The notes beneath the pieces are model-generated. The model worked only from the letters and a program-made list of their open reading frames with translations, was not told where the DNA came from and made no database searches. This document shows, in pieces, positions 1 through 6,627 of a stretch of 7,168 nucleotides of DNA; position 1 is the stretch's first letter; each line of letters opens with the position of its first letter. Source of the stretch: Candidatus Brocadiaceae bacterium. GTDB lineage: Bacteria; Planctomycetota; Brocadiia; SM23-32. The stretch covers positions 1 through 7,168 of the forward strand of contig PWZK01000011.1 in the NCBI GenBank assembly GCA_003567495.1, in the 5' to 3' direction. The translations under genes and the position numbers were made by a program.

Positions 1-45
1 ACCTATGCTTCACGGATAATCACTCAATATTGTTTTACCGAGTTT

Positions 46-1470
46 TTATTCTGTATAATTACCTATCAGAAACGGGATATCGTCGGCCTCCCAGCGCATC
101 CACGGCCAGTCGTCACCGTACTCTCCAGCCTTCAGTATCGCCTCCCCCCCGTTATCTTCGAGGTTTTCGCCGACAGAATATACTACTTCTAATTCTGGAT
201 CATAACGCATCGGTTCGCAGTCGTAGGGATCGCGCGGTATGGACTCCATATACTCCGGCACGAGCGCATCCAGGCTTTCCGGATACCGACCTTCAGCCCT
301 CCGGTAAATGTTCAAGGCTACAGTAAGACGAGTGGCGGCGATCTTGCATTCCAGCTGAATTTTTGCTTCTGTCATGCGACGAATTGCCGGCACGAATACC
401 GCAACCACTGTTTCGCCAATCACATTCGATCGAATTAAACTGCCGCGTATGTATCCCTCGAACTTTTCCTCCGGATCGATCGCATCCCATTCAATCCCGG
501 CATAGCATAACGGTGCATTTTCAATCACGCCTTTCCACAGATTCGCGTAAATTTCTTTCGTTCTGTTTCGGTTGAAAAAATAAGGTATTCTCTCGAAAAC
601 GCGAATTAAACGGTCAAAAAAACCATGAAAATGAATGTTTTCATCCCAAACACTCCTCTTACAGGGAAAACGGTCGATAAAATCGCTAAAGGCCCGGTAT
701 TCGACTTTGGAAGCCCGAACGAGCCCCCGAGCCGGTGGATTCAGAGCATTAAGGGCATCCGCAAGCCGGGTTTTTTCCTCCTCTGGCATGGCAGGATCAC
801 GTGCGAGCTCAAGCGCTGTACCCAAACCCATCCGCATTATGGCAATAGATATGAGATAATTCGGCACACCTTCCGCATCTTTCATTATCAGATCACCAAA
901 GTTCAGTAGGAGAACGCACGCTTCAGCAGCTTCTTCATAATTACCTTCCAGCCAATTATATCGACTTTTAGCCGCTAGAATTCTTCCAAGGTACCGCCAC
1001 TGCCTGAGATAAGGCAACTCTGATTCATAGGTGTATTCAGGGACAATACAAACATCACATTCAGCACCCCTTCTTACATATTGGATCGCCTCAGTATTTT
1101 GTGCGAGCACTTCAAGTAAAACATCTTCGTTTACATCTTCTCCTTGCACGAAGTTGCGCACAATTTGCCGATCCTCCGGCTCATACCCGGCTTCCCATGC
1201 CGCCGTGAAATGTGTGAACGCATTGTCTTCGGCCGGCATATCCAGGCGTTCGACTTCAAGGTCGCTGACGTCCGGCGGGGATGTGAAACGCCCGGCAATA
1301 ACGAATACGTACATTAAGGGACTTATAAGGATAATGAAAACGGCTGCCACGAGTCCGATAATGAACTTTTTCGCTTTTGCATGCCCTCCGGCATTGAGTC
1401 TCTCAGACACCGCGCTCCGAACTTTGTCTCCCCTCAGATATCTCAACATGATGATAAGAGGTACGCCCAT
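46..1470 (-). CDS. Membrane-anchored protein with GspG-like C-terminal segment, function unknown
   Basis: This is a 474-residue protein of unknown function. A basic N-terminus of about 35 residues leads into one hydrophobic segment (about residues 36-60), so the bulk is probably outside the cytoplasmic membrane. Residues 80-260 are mostly helical. They include 'NWLEGNYEEAAEACVLLLNF' (about 172-191), which looks like a TPR-type helical pair. The tail (about 385-435) reads RYPESLDALVPEYM, IPRDPY, then VYSVG. This resembles the region after the long helix in major type II pseudopilins (GspG), but there is no prepilin cleavage motif at the N-terminus, so it is not a pseudopilin. It is a distant paralogue of the gene ending at 4650, sharing the 'E(E/D)N.(Y/F)T.F' segment just after the membrane helix and the tail. 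The ATG at 1470 has only a weak GGA upstream, so the start is uncertain; ATG at 1449 is an alternative. The gene lies 116 bases after the lipoprotein gene. Confidence 0.85.
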   Translation of the reverse strand: MGVPLIIMLRYLRGDKVRSAVSERLNAGGHAKAKKFIIGLVAAVFIILISPLMYVFVIAGRFTSPPDVSDLEVERLDMPAEDNAFTHFTAAWEAGYEPEDRQIVRNFVQGEDVNEDVLLEVLAQNTEAIQYVRRGAECDVCIVPEYTYESELPYLRQWRYLGRILAAKSRYNWLEGNYEEAAEACVLLLNFGDLIMKDAEGVPNYLISIAIMRMGLGTALELARDPAMPEEEKTRLADALNALNPPARGLVRASKVEYRAFSDFIDRFPCKRSVWDENIHFHGFFDRLIRVFERIPYFFNRNRTKEIYANLWKGVIENAPLCYAGIEWDAIDPEEKFEGYIRGSLIRSNVIGETVVAVFVPAIRRMTEAKIQLECKIAATRLTVALNIYRRAEGRYPESLDALVPEYMESIPRDPYDCEPMRYDPELEVVYSVGENLEDNGGEAILKAGEYGDDWPWMRWEADDIPFLIGNYTE

Positions 1471-1515
1471 TATTCCAGAAGAAGGTATTAAAGTGTGCCA
1501 ATAATATAATTGTTA

Positions 1516-1590
1516 TCAGAATTCCCCAAAAACAACTATTTCACAAATCGAAGCTTTTAAGATTGTAATATCACTCTTGGTAATTCTCAT
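1516..1590 (-). CDS. Possible 24-codon small ORF overlapping the lipoprotein stop
   Basis: The ATG at 1590-1588 overlaps the TGA of the lipoprotein gene as ATGA. It is preceded by AAAGGGGAG seven bases upstream, a good Shine-Dalgarno sequence for a coupled start. The frame runs for 24 codons, beginning MRITKSD and ending FGEF, and stops at TGA followed at once by TAA. It is in the same frame as the downstream 474-residue protein, 40 codons before that protein's ATG. It could be a real small protein, a leader peptide, or the original 5' end of the downstream gene now cut off by the two stops. The ribosome-site-like bases also encode the lipoprotein's last residues, so they may be chance. Confidence 0.25.
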   Translation of the reverse strand: MRITKSDITILKASICEIVVFGEF

Positions 1591-2042
1591 TCGTTTACTC
1601 CCCTTTCATCATATCTCTCTAACAACTCCTGCCTTAGGCCACAACTTCGTTCCATTTCTTCACGGTGTGATTTTTCTCCGCCGAGAAAAATCCACTCGCC
1701 ATCCGTGAAGGGCAGGTTTTGCCAGTGAGTATAAATCTCAACCAGCCCGTTTTCGACAGCTATAAACTCCCCGCTTACCGTGCCCTCGCCCACTTCGGCG
1801 TCGTAGCTGTCCACACGGAACCCTGTCGTCGAACCACCCGTTATGAGCTCTTTTACATCTTCACGCTCGGCGGACGGATCGCCGGTGTCAACCGTTCCCA
1901 CATAACTCACCTGGAGCTGATAGACCATCTCGGTGACCTTTCTCTCTTCATGGTCTATTATCTTAGTGCCGCGGCAACCCGCAAGCATCATTGCCGCCGA
2001 CAGTGTGGCGGCCAAAATCAAAAGCCGTACCCTTTTTCGCAT
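1587..2042 (-). CDS. Small predicted lipoprotein, function unknown
   Basis: This 151-residue protein starts with MRKRVR, then a hydrophobic stretch ending in the lipobox L-A-G-C. Cys23 would be the lipidated residue after signal peptidase II cleavage. Arg rather than Asp follows the Cys, so outer-membrane targeting would be expected if the E. coli sorting rule applies. The mature part is acidic, about 129 residues, with no other Cys I can use to place it in a family. Residues around 90-125 (VSGEFIAVENGLVEIYTHW, then DGEWIFLGGEKS) look like a small beta-rich domain. The ATG at 2042 is well supported by GGGGAGG seven bases upstream. It lies 126 bases after the YcxB-like gene, a gap that holds the second copy of an imperfect repeat. 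I do not recognise a family. Confidence 0.85.
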   Translation of the reverse strand: MRKRVRLLILAATLSAAMMLAGCRGTKIIDHEERKVTEMVYQLQVSYVGTVDTGDPSAEREDVKELITGGSTTGFRVDSYDAEVGEGTVSGEFIAVENGLVEIYTHWQNLPFTDGEWIFLGGEKSHREEMERSCGLRQELLERYDERGVNE

Positions 2043-2118
2043 GATATGTCCTCCCCAATCTCCTTAATATCGCAAGTGGCATTGGAGTTACGACTCAGCG
2101 CTTGACACCGGATACCAG

Positions 2119-2222
2119 ATTGAAAACACCCACCACGGATTTCCCAATGTAAGCGAAATTTTTTTGAGTTATAAGGTAGTGGTCAGGGTAATTGAAAAAA
2201 ACCACCAAAGAATCCCCAATGT
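2119..2222. repeat. Two imperfect direct copies of a 32-base unit, 72 bases apart
   Basis: Positions 2119-2150 and 2191-2222 match at 26 of 32 bases. Both begin ATTGAAAA, share CCACCA in the middle and end CCCAATGT (plus strand). The spacing of 72 is exactly 24 codons. On the minus strand the two copies are therefore in the same frame and give VTLGILWWFFSI at the end of the YcxB-like protein and LTLGNPWWVFSI after its stop codon. I looked one period further on each side (around 2047 and 2263) and saw no third copy, so this is not an array. Confidence 0.7.
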
Positions 2223-3344
2223 GACCTGCAGCCATGTTGCCCGTATCCCGGTCTTCGCAGTCCCACTATTTTTGTCAGGACATCCAACCTGATTCTTGAT
2301 GCAAATAATCGAAGTGATAAAAACTGCGACTGATGCACACAGCATGAAAAAGGCATAAAACAACAGGTTTATGTCTCCACGAAACAGAATGCCCGCGGCA
2401 AGCGAAGCTGCAGCCATTGACGAAGAAAAGAATAATACTGCAATAAACCCGCCCTGGTATTTTAGTATAAAACCAAAAAACGCGGGCACGATCAGATAAG
2501 ACGACAATAGACGTATGTCGTCGGATTGTATGGTAAAAGAGACAAGAATAAAACAGAAAGTGAAAAATAAAAGCAAGGATCCGAGCGGTTGGGCATTCCC
2601 TTCGATTTTTGACTCGTTAAAACCCCTGACCTGCCCTTTTATTCGCGTCCCACGTTTCGAATGCTGGCTGGCATCGCCGGCTTTCCCTGCCCTGCACTCG
2701 CCGCGTTGACTCACTGGTTGCAGCTTGCGCAACAGAAGCTCGCGAACGGCATCGATCTCCTGTTCGTTAAAATATTTTTTAGATAAATTGACGCACGTTT
2801 CCCTCATAAACAGGATAAACAGACTGAAATGCTTTTTATACTCCGTTACCTGGTTCAGCAAACTCCACGAGTAGAAAACCGTACACTCAGCCACACTTCC
2901 GGCTTCGAGTCCGTTTTCGGAAAGATGAACCCTTTGCTCCATCGGCTCGCCGGACGCCTTACGTTCGTAACGGTCTTTTTTTGATTCTCTCAAGTGCCTA
3001 AGATAGATCATCGACCAACAGATCATTGCTGTCACAGCGGCCCAGAAACCTAAATCCCCGGCGGCCGGGCGGTGGAACACATGCCACAGTTCAACCCCGA
3101 GTAAGAGTAACACGGCCGGCATAAAATAATATCTTTCCGCAACGGTCCGCCGCAACATGCTCGGTTTCCGTTCTCCGGCCCGGCGCACGATCTCCTTGCA
3201 AAACGGCAGCGCCGCCCCGCCCGTCCCACCGCCTTCCGGCAAACGTAGCCTATCGCTCAGCAGTTTGCGTATAGATTCTATCTCCTCGTTGCTGAAGGTA
3301 TCGAGTGCCAGTTTAAGCTTTCTTCCACCCGACAGATATATCAT
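2169..3344 (-). CDS. YcxB-like membrane protein, probably the 3' part of a frameshifted gene
   Basis: The frame encodes 391 residues from the ATG at 3344. The YcxB-like unit is clear: two membrane helices (about 72-90 and 98-115), then VHLSENGLEA, FYSWSLLNQVTEYKKHFSLF and KKYFNEQEIDAVRELLLRKL (to about 208). The pattern is 'Ws.i..v.e.k..f.l' followed by 'f...ei...r.ll'. After a charged linker (about 210-250) come about five more membrane segments. Residues 1-33 (MIYLSGGRKLKLALDTF, then EEIESIRKLL) look like the end of a second such domain with its beginning missing. That beginning, SWKQLSSFDIGRR, lies just upstream in the same frame, before any start codon. The ATG has no Shine-Dalgarno sequence. 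It is therefore best read as the continuation of the gene starting at 3912, broken by one base. ATG at 3158 would give a protein with only the intact domain. YcxB proteins have no well-defined function. Confidence 0.75.
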   Translation of the reverse strand: MIYLSGGRKLKLALDTFSNEEIESIRKLLSDRLRLPEGGGTGGAALPFCKEIVRRAGERKPSMLRRTVAERYYFMPAVLLLLGVELWHVFHRPAAGDLGFWAAVTAMICWSMIYLRHLRESKKDRYERKASGEPMEQRVHLSENGLEAGSVAECTVFYSWSLLNQVTEYKKHFSLFILFMRETCVNLSKKYFNEQEIDAVRELLLRKLQPVSQRGECRAGKAGDASQHSKRGTRIKGQVRGFNESKIEGNAQPLGSLLLFFTFCFILVSFTIQSDDIRLLSSYLIVPAFFGFILKYQGGFIAVLFFSSSMAAASLAAGILFRGDINLLFYAFFMLCASVAVFITSIICIKNQVGCPDKNSGTAKTGIRATWLQVTLGILWWFFSITLTTTL

Positions 3345-3363
3345 CAGGCTGCGCCGGCCGATA

Positions 3364-3912
3364 TCAAAGCTGCTGAGTTGTTTCCAGGAAAAATAGAAGG
3401 AATATAATCGGCCCGCCGGTAAACATCAGTAAGCTAAAGAATGCAATCAAAGCTCCAAACGCGAGAATGGGCCATAAAAAATTGGGGCTGAGAGTTCCCT
3501 CCAGTTCCATCTTACCATCGGCAAAACTAACATATCCTGTTTTTGTAAGGCTTTTCACGACCGGGCGGCGAATGAAATATACTCCTCCGTCCGGACATTT
3601 TTTCATATATCTGGGCAAATCCAGCCGGCGGTTAAGCGCAGCGAAAACCCAGACGCAAAAAATACCCGCCGCTGCGATCACCATCCACCCTGACACTCCA
3701 ACAAGCACCTCTATGACAGATTGTGCAGAAGGGATCATAAGCCAGGCGACAACAACGGCCAGGATAACCGCATTCATAAAGCCAAACATGGCTAAAATCA
3801 CCGCAAGATAAGCCGGCAGCCTGAGCACGCCCCGCAGCGGGCGGTACTCCCACGGCGCCGTTTTTTTCGAACCGGTTCCGGCTTTTTTCACATTTTTTTC
3901 ATCGGCCTTCAT
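3364..3912 (-). CDS. Membrane protein, probable 5' part of the frameshifted YcxB-like gene
   Basis: The frame encodes 182 residues from the ATG at 3912. This start is preferred over the GTG one codon earlier because AAGG lies six bases upstream of the ATG. A lysine-rich cytoplasmic N-terminus is followed by two hydrophobic segments (about 33-60 and 66-94), a short loop with 'PDGGVYFIRRP' (about 107-117), the strand-like 'SFADGKMELEG' (about 129-139), and another hydrophobic stretch (about 146-174). The frame then ends after ETTQQL. Removing one base from the five-T run in its 3' end (plus-strand A run at 3389-3393) would join it to SWKQLSSFDIGRR and the downstream frame. The result would be a single protein of about 580 residues. 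Alternatively it may be a complete small membrane protein. The name YcxB-like rests mainly on the joined reading. Confidence 0.7.
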   Translation of the reverse strand: MKADEKNVKKAGTGSKKTAPWEYRPLRGVLRLPAYLAVILAMFGFMNAVILAVVVAWLMIPSAQSVIEVLVGVSGWMVIAAAGIFCVWVFAALNRRLDLPRYMKKCPDGGVYFIRRPVVKSLTKTGYVSFADGKMELEGTLSPNFLWPILAFGALIAFFSLLMFTGGPIIFLLFFLETTQQL

Positions 3913-3979
3913 CACTCACCTTAACTCTTTTTTCTAAAATTTTCCCATCCAGAGTATTGGATATAACAAAATAAGCCCT

Positions 3980-4008
3980 ATAATATGAAACCCCATCCCT
4001 TTTTTCCA
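3980..4008 (-). promoter_or_regulatory. Possible promoter for the gene at 3912
   Basis: On the minus strand, TGGAAA (4008-4003, 4 of 6 matches to the -35 consensus) and TATTAT (3985-3980, 5 of 6 to the -10 consensus) are separated by 17 bases. They sit in the 130-base gap between the gene ending at 4043 and the start at 3912. The region is AT-rich, so a chance match is possible. Confidence 0.3.
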
Positions 4009-4042
4009 GAAGAAAAGGGCCGTATACGGCAAGTTACAGCCC

Positions 4043-4642
4043 TCACATTTCTCTTTTCGCCCTGTCGAGCTCCGCTTTTAATTCGCTGCCGAGTGCCAGC
4101 CCCCTCGGTTCCGATTTAAGGAACAAAACGCCGTCTATCAAACGGAGCTGTTCCAAAACGCGCGGGAAGTTTTGTACCTTCACGGACTCACCCAGCTCCC
4201 GGTACGCAACCCGGGCGCCCCTTTTGTGAAGAAGGGCCAGCACGGCTGCACACCCGCCCTGATCCATTTTCCCGACACGAACCCCATGCGGTATCCACCG
4301 GAGTGCCCAGAAAAAAGCACGGGGACCCGACAACAGAATGTCCAAAAATATTCTGGCAAAAGATAAGATTCTCTCAGGGCCGCTATCAGAACCGTACTCG
4401 CGAAGAGATTCGGGATGGACAATAAAATAGGCAAAAAACAGCAAAATGACCCCGAGGTTTGCGAAAAGCGGCACATAGTCAAAAGGAATCGGAAGCCGGA
4501 TCAGGATACTGAGGAACACCGAACGGGCAATCAAAAGCAGTACTACGGAACCGGCAAGCCCACCTAAAAATCCGCCCGCACTCCTGGCCAGTGCCTTCAT
4601 ACGCCAGCCCAACATCCATGTGACCGCATAACTTGTGTTCAT
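4043..4642 (-). CDS. Membrane protein with possible winged-helix C-terminus, function unknown
   Basis: This 199-residue protein has three likely membrane segments (about 22-48, 57-76 and 92-116) and a soluble, charged C-terminal part (about 120-199). The latter runs 'CAAVLALLHKRGARVAYREL', then 'VLEQLRLIDGVLFLK', then 'RGLALGSELKAELDRA'. The order of a helix, a 'v.y.eL' helix, a third helix and a turn with beta residues resembles a small winged helix-turn-helix. This is a pattern reading without a family match. The gene begins seven bases after the stop of the 577-residue protein and so is probably in its operon. The bases before the ATG (CAATAAAATAAAC) hold no Shine-Dalgarno sequence, so translation may depend on coupling with the upstream gene. 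ATG at 4615 (codon 10) is an alternative start. A role in sensing or regulation is possible but unproven. Confidence 0.8.
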   Translation of the reverse strand: MNTSYAVTWMLGWRMKALARSAGGFLGGLAGSVVLLLIARSVFLSILIRLPIPFDYVPLFANLGVILLFFAYFIVHPESLREYGSDSGPERILSFARIFLDILLSGPRAFFWALRWIPHGVRVGKMDQGGCAAVLALLHKRGARVAYRELGESVKVQNFPRVLEQLRLIDGVLFLKSEPRGLALGSELKAELDRAKREM

Positions 4643-4649
4643 GTTTATT

Positions 4650-6383
4650 TTATTGCCGTAAAAATTCCAGTTCCAGCGTCAAGTTATCTCGTCCATACTG
4701 GTCGTCCACATCCGCCCGCAGGCGGTCTGCGCCGACCGAATAAATGATCGGGCGATCAGCGTCGGGGTCGTAGCCGAGAGCCCTGCCGGTGAAAGGATCC
4801 TCGGGCACCCCAGCCATGTAGTACGGAACGAGCATATCCAGCGACTCCGGCAGTGCGCCGTGCTCAGCGTGATATGCGCTAAGCGCAAGATACGTTTTGG
4901 TAACTCGTATGTCAGCTATAACCTCCCAATAATATGTCCATTGTGTCTCCACCATCCAAGTCCAACTATCCTGTAACATATTACCGGCGGGATTTCGTAC
5001 GAGAGAAATCAAGCTGGGTCCACACCCGAAATCAAGTTCGCCGTAGCTTTCCAACTTTTCAAGGGACCGATGAACCAGAACCGTTCGTGCCCCGGCACGG
5101 TTCATCGTCATATTGATCTTGTAGAGCGGGCGAGAATCTGCAACAAACACGTGAAACCATTTCGGAGAGGTATGTTCTAGGCCTCCTTCAAACGCACTCG
5201 CTATTATCTCGGGAAAAGTGAGTCGCAAAAAGAACAATATCTGAATTAAATCAGGCAAAAAACGCAAATCTTCCAGTTCACGCCCTTCTACCTTAAAACC
5301 GATTTTCAACGTATTGCTGAAGGCATCATGAATATTGTCGGTGCACAGTTCTTTGATCACCTTTCTGAGCGTCTCGGGGTTCAGAGCCTGTGCACTTGCA
5401 GCTGCCCGCAGGTAGGCCAGGCCTATCTGCATCACAGCTGTGCCCGTGAGATATTCGACCATGCTACCGTGTCCGCCCGCCCAGTACAGACCCAACCGCC
5501 AGACATTCAGTGCCGTGCGCAGCGATTTTTCCGCATTGCCGTCGGCCAGCTCGACCATTGACCGTGCCGCAAACACCCGCCCGGCATTTCTGGCGTGCGA
5601 GTTCATCTTCCAAACAGAGGGATCAATGATTTCTTCATACGGCAAGACAAAATATGGCCTTTCCAGCATCTCTTCAACGACACTTATATACTCCACATTC
5701 AATTCCAGCATGTTGCGGGCTACAGGCAGCCACTCTTCGAACTTCTCATCACCGGGGCTACGTATCCAGCTCCAATGCATATCGTCTTGTTCTTTCCCTT
5801 CAGGTTCGATAAAAAGATCTTCTTCAACTATGCGTTCAAAAGCCGTATAGCCGTTTTCTTCAGCAGCAAGTTTTTGGACCCCCAATTCGAGTTCCGCAAA
5901 TTCCATGAGCGGATCATCGATATTATGGATGAACGAGAGACAGAAAAACAAAGTGACAATGGTCATAGCGATGATGGAAACAGGGGTGGTGAAAGAGGGA
6001 GGCTGCGTTCCTTCAAAATATTCCTTGCGCCATCGGAGGTACCAAAAGAGGATAACGGAAGCGGACAGCCATGCACCGATGGGGAAAATGAGAAAAGTCG
6101 AAGGGAAAACAAGGACACAGAGCCATAGCAGACAGGCAAACCATACAACTTTGGCCACAATCGGCGCCCACTGCCTGCGCGTCCACAGCGCCCCCGCTGC
6201 AAGCAGGAAGCCGATCGTAAACGCACTGAAAACGACTCTTCCGAGCCACGTGGCGGAAGGTACCCACAGAAAATTCAGCGCCGCGCACAGCCCGAAGAAA
6301 ACGCATATCAGCCACAGACCCGGCAACCGCTTGCAAGGCCCGTCTCCGGTACCATCCCACGCCGATTGACTAGTATCACCCAC
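4650..6383 (-). CDS. Five-helix membrane protein with GspG-like C-terminal segment, function unknown
   Basis: I place the start at GTG 6383 because AAGGAGGT ends four bases before it. The open frame extends back to another GTG at 6410, which has no good ribosome site. This gives 577 residues. Five hydrophobic segments lie at about 22-41, 48-66, 74-94, 98-116 and 133-153. They are followed by a long soluble region opening with 'AEENGYTAFERIVEEDLF' (about 174-191). Helical parts around 270-335 (ARSMVELADGNAEKSLRTAL) correspond to the TPR-like part of the 474-residue paralogue ending at 46. The tail (about 495-551) carries 'YHAEHGALPESLDMLVPYYM', then 'VPEDPFTG' and 'YSVGAD', the same order as in the C-terminal part of GspG pseudopilins. 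No prepilin peptidase motif is present. It leads a likely two-gene operon with the gene at 4642. I see no catalytic motif. A role in envelope structure is only a guess. Confidence 0.87.
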   Translation of the reverse strand: MGDTSQSAWDGTGDGPCKRLPGLWLICVFFGLCAALNFLWVPSATWLGRVVFSAFTIGFLLAAGALWTRRQWAPIVAKVVWFACLLWLCVLVFPSTFLIFPIGAWLSASVILFWYLRWRKEYFEGTQPPSFTTPVSIIAMTIVTLFFCLSFIHNIDDPLMEFAELELGVQKLAAEENGYTAFERIVEEDLFIEPEGKEQDDMHWSWIRSPGDEKFEEWLPVARNMLELNVEYISVVEEMLERPYFVLPYEEIIDPSVWKMNSHARNAGRVFAARSMVELADGNAEKSLRTALNVWRLGLYWAGGHGSMVEYLTGTAVMQIGLAYLRAAASAQALNPETLRKVIKELCTDNIHDAFSNTLKIGFKVEGRELEDLRFLPDLIQILFFLRLTFPEIIASAFEGGLEHTSPKWFHVFVADSRPLYKINMTMNRAGARTVLVHRSLEKLESYGELDFGCGPSLISLVRNPAGNMLQDSWTWMVETQWTYYWEVIADIRVTKTYLALSAYHAEHGALPESLDMLVPYYMAGVPEDPFTGRALGYDPDADRPIIYSVGADRLRADVDDQYGRDNLTLELEFLRQ

Positions 6384-6397
6384 GCTTACCTCCTTTT
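6383..6397 (-). promoter_or_regulatory. Strong ribosome binding site that sets the start at 6383
   Basis: The minus strand reads AAAGGAGGTAAGC immediately before GTG at 6383. This is close to a perfect anti-16S match, with five bases between GGAGG and the start codon. It lies inside the longer open frame from 6410, so an automatic call using the longest frame would add nine residues that are probably not translated. Confidence 0.75.
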
Positions 6398-6444
6398 TTA
6401 AATTTTTCACCTCTCATCTTTCGAGGGCGCATTTGTTGTCCCCA

Positions 6445-6473
6445 ATTATAGTTTGTTTTGCTTTTGATGATAA
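6445..6473 (-). promoter_or_regulatory. Sigma70-like promoter for the 6383-4043 gene pair
   Basis: On the minus strand a perfect TATAAT (6450-6445) follows TTATCA (6473-6468, 4 of 6 matches to TTGACA) with a 17-base spacer. Transcription would begin near 6438, giving a leader of about 55 bases before the GTG at 6383. It lies in the gap after the phosphate-binding protein gene, which suggests the two membrane-protein genes form their own transcription unit. Confidence 0.55.
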
Positions 6474-6521
6474 CTTAGCCGTTTGCAGCTTCATCGTCCT
6501 TCCGATAGAGTTATCGTATCA

Positions 6522-6620
6522 CTATAGCAACACCTGTTGCAACGCTCCAATACCGCCACACATAAACCACGCAATGCCGATTATCAAAACGCGTTTAGGT
6601 CTTTTTTTATCGTGCAGCAC
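6522..6620 (-). pseudogene. Short ORF resembling the truncated start of a small membrane protein
   Basis: GTG at 6620, with AGAGGA two bases before it, opens a 32-codon frame starting eight bases after the pstS-like stop. It encodes a basic start (VLHDKKRPKRV) followed by a hydrophobic stretch (LIIGIAWFMCGGIGAL) and ends TAG-TGA. The pattern 'K.RP+.V.iIg....' followed by a membrane helix is one I associate with the N-terminus of larger four-helix membrane proteins of unknown function. No continuation is seen in any frame past 6522. It is either a remnant of such a gene or a true single-helix small protein. The rather tight ribosome-site spacing leaves this open. Confidence 0.35.
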
Positions 6621-6627
6621 TTTCCTC

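Noticed and set aside
46..1470. The two tail-bearing proteins as type II secretion pseudopilins
   Set aside because: Both lack the N-terminal prepilin peptidase motif, are far longer than pseudopilins, and have no secretion genes beside them.
2102..2107. Plus-strand TTGACA as a -35 box
   Set aside because: No acceptable -10 sequence lies 16-18 bases downstream, and no plus-strand gene follows.
2119..2222. The repeat pair as a minimal CRISPR array
   Set aside because: There are only two copies with six mismatches, no third copy at the same period, and no cas genes.
3998..4019. Hairpin CCCTTTT...AAAAGGG as a terminator for the gene ending at 4043
   Set aside because: The stem is weak and AT-rich, and no T run follows it on the minus strand. 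It also overlaps the possible promoter at 3980-4008.
5595..6128. 177-codon open frame on the plus strand, with other long plus-strand frames at 1031-1504 and 5440-5850
   Set aside because: These are antisense to genes with good membrane topology and conserved tails. Their translations are rich in Ser, Arg and Pro without motifs.
6601..6627. Terminator after the PstS-type gene formed by GTGCTGCAC and the adjoining run of seven identical bases
   Set aside because: On the transcribed strand the run is A, not T, and the palindrome has a one-base loop, so it cannot act as an intrinsic terminator for that gene.
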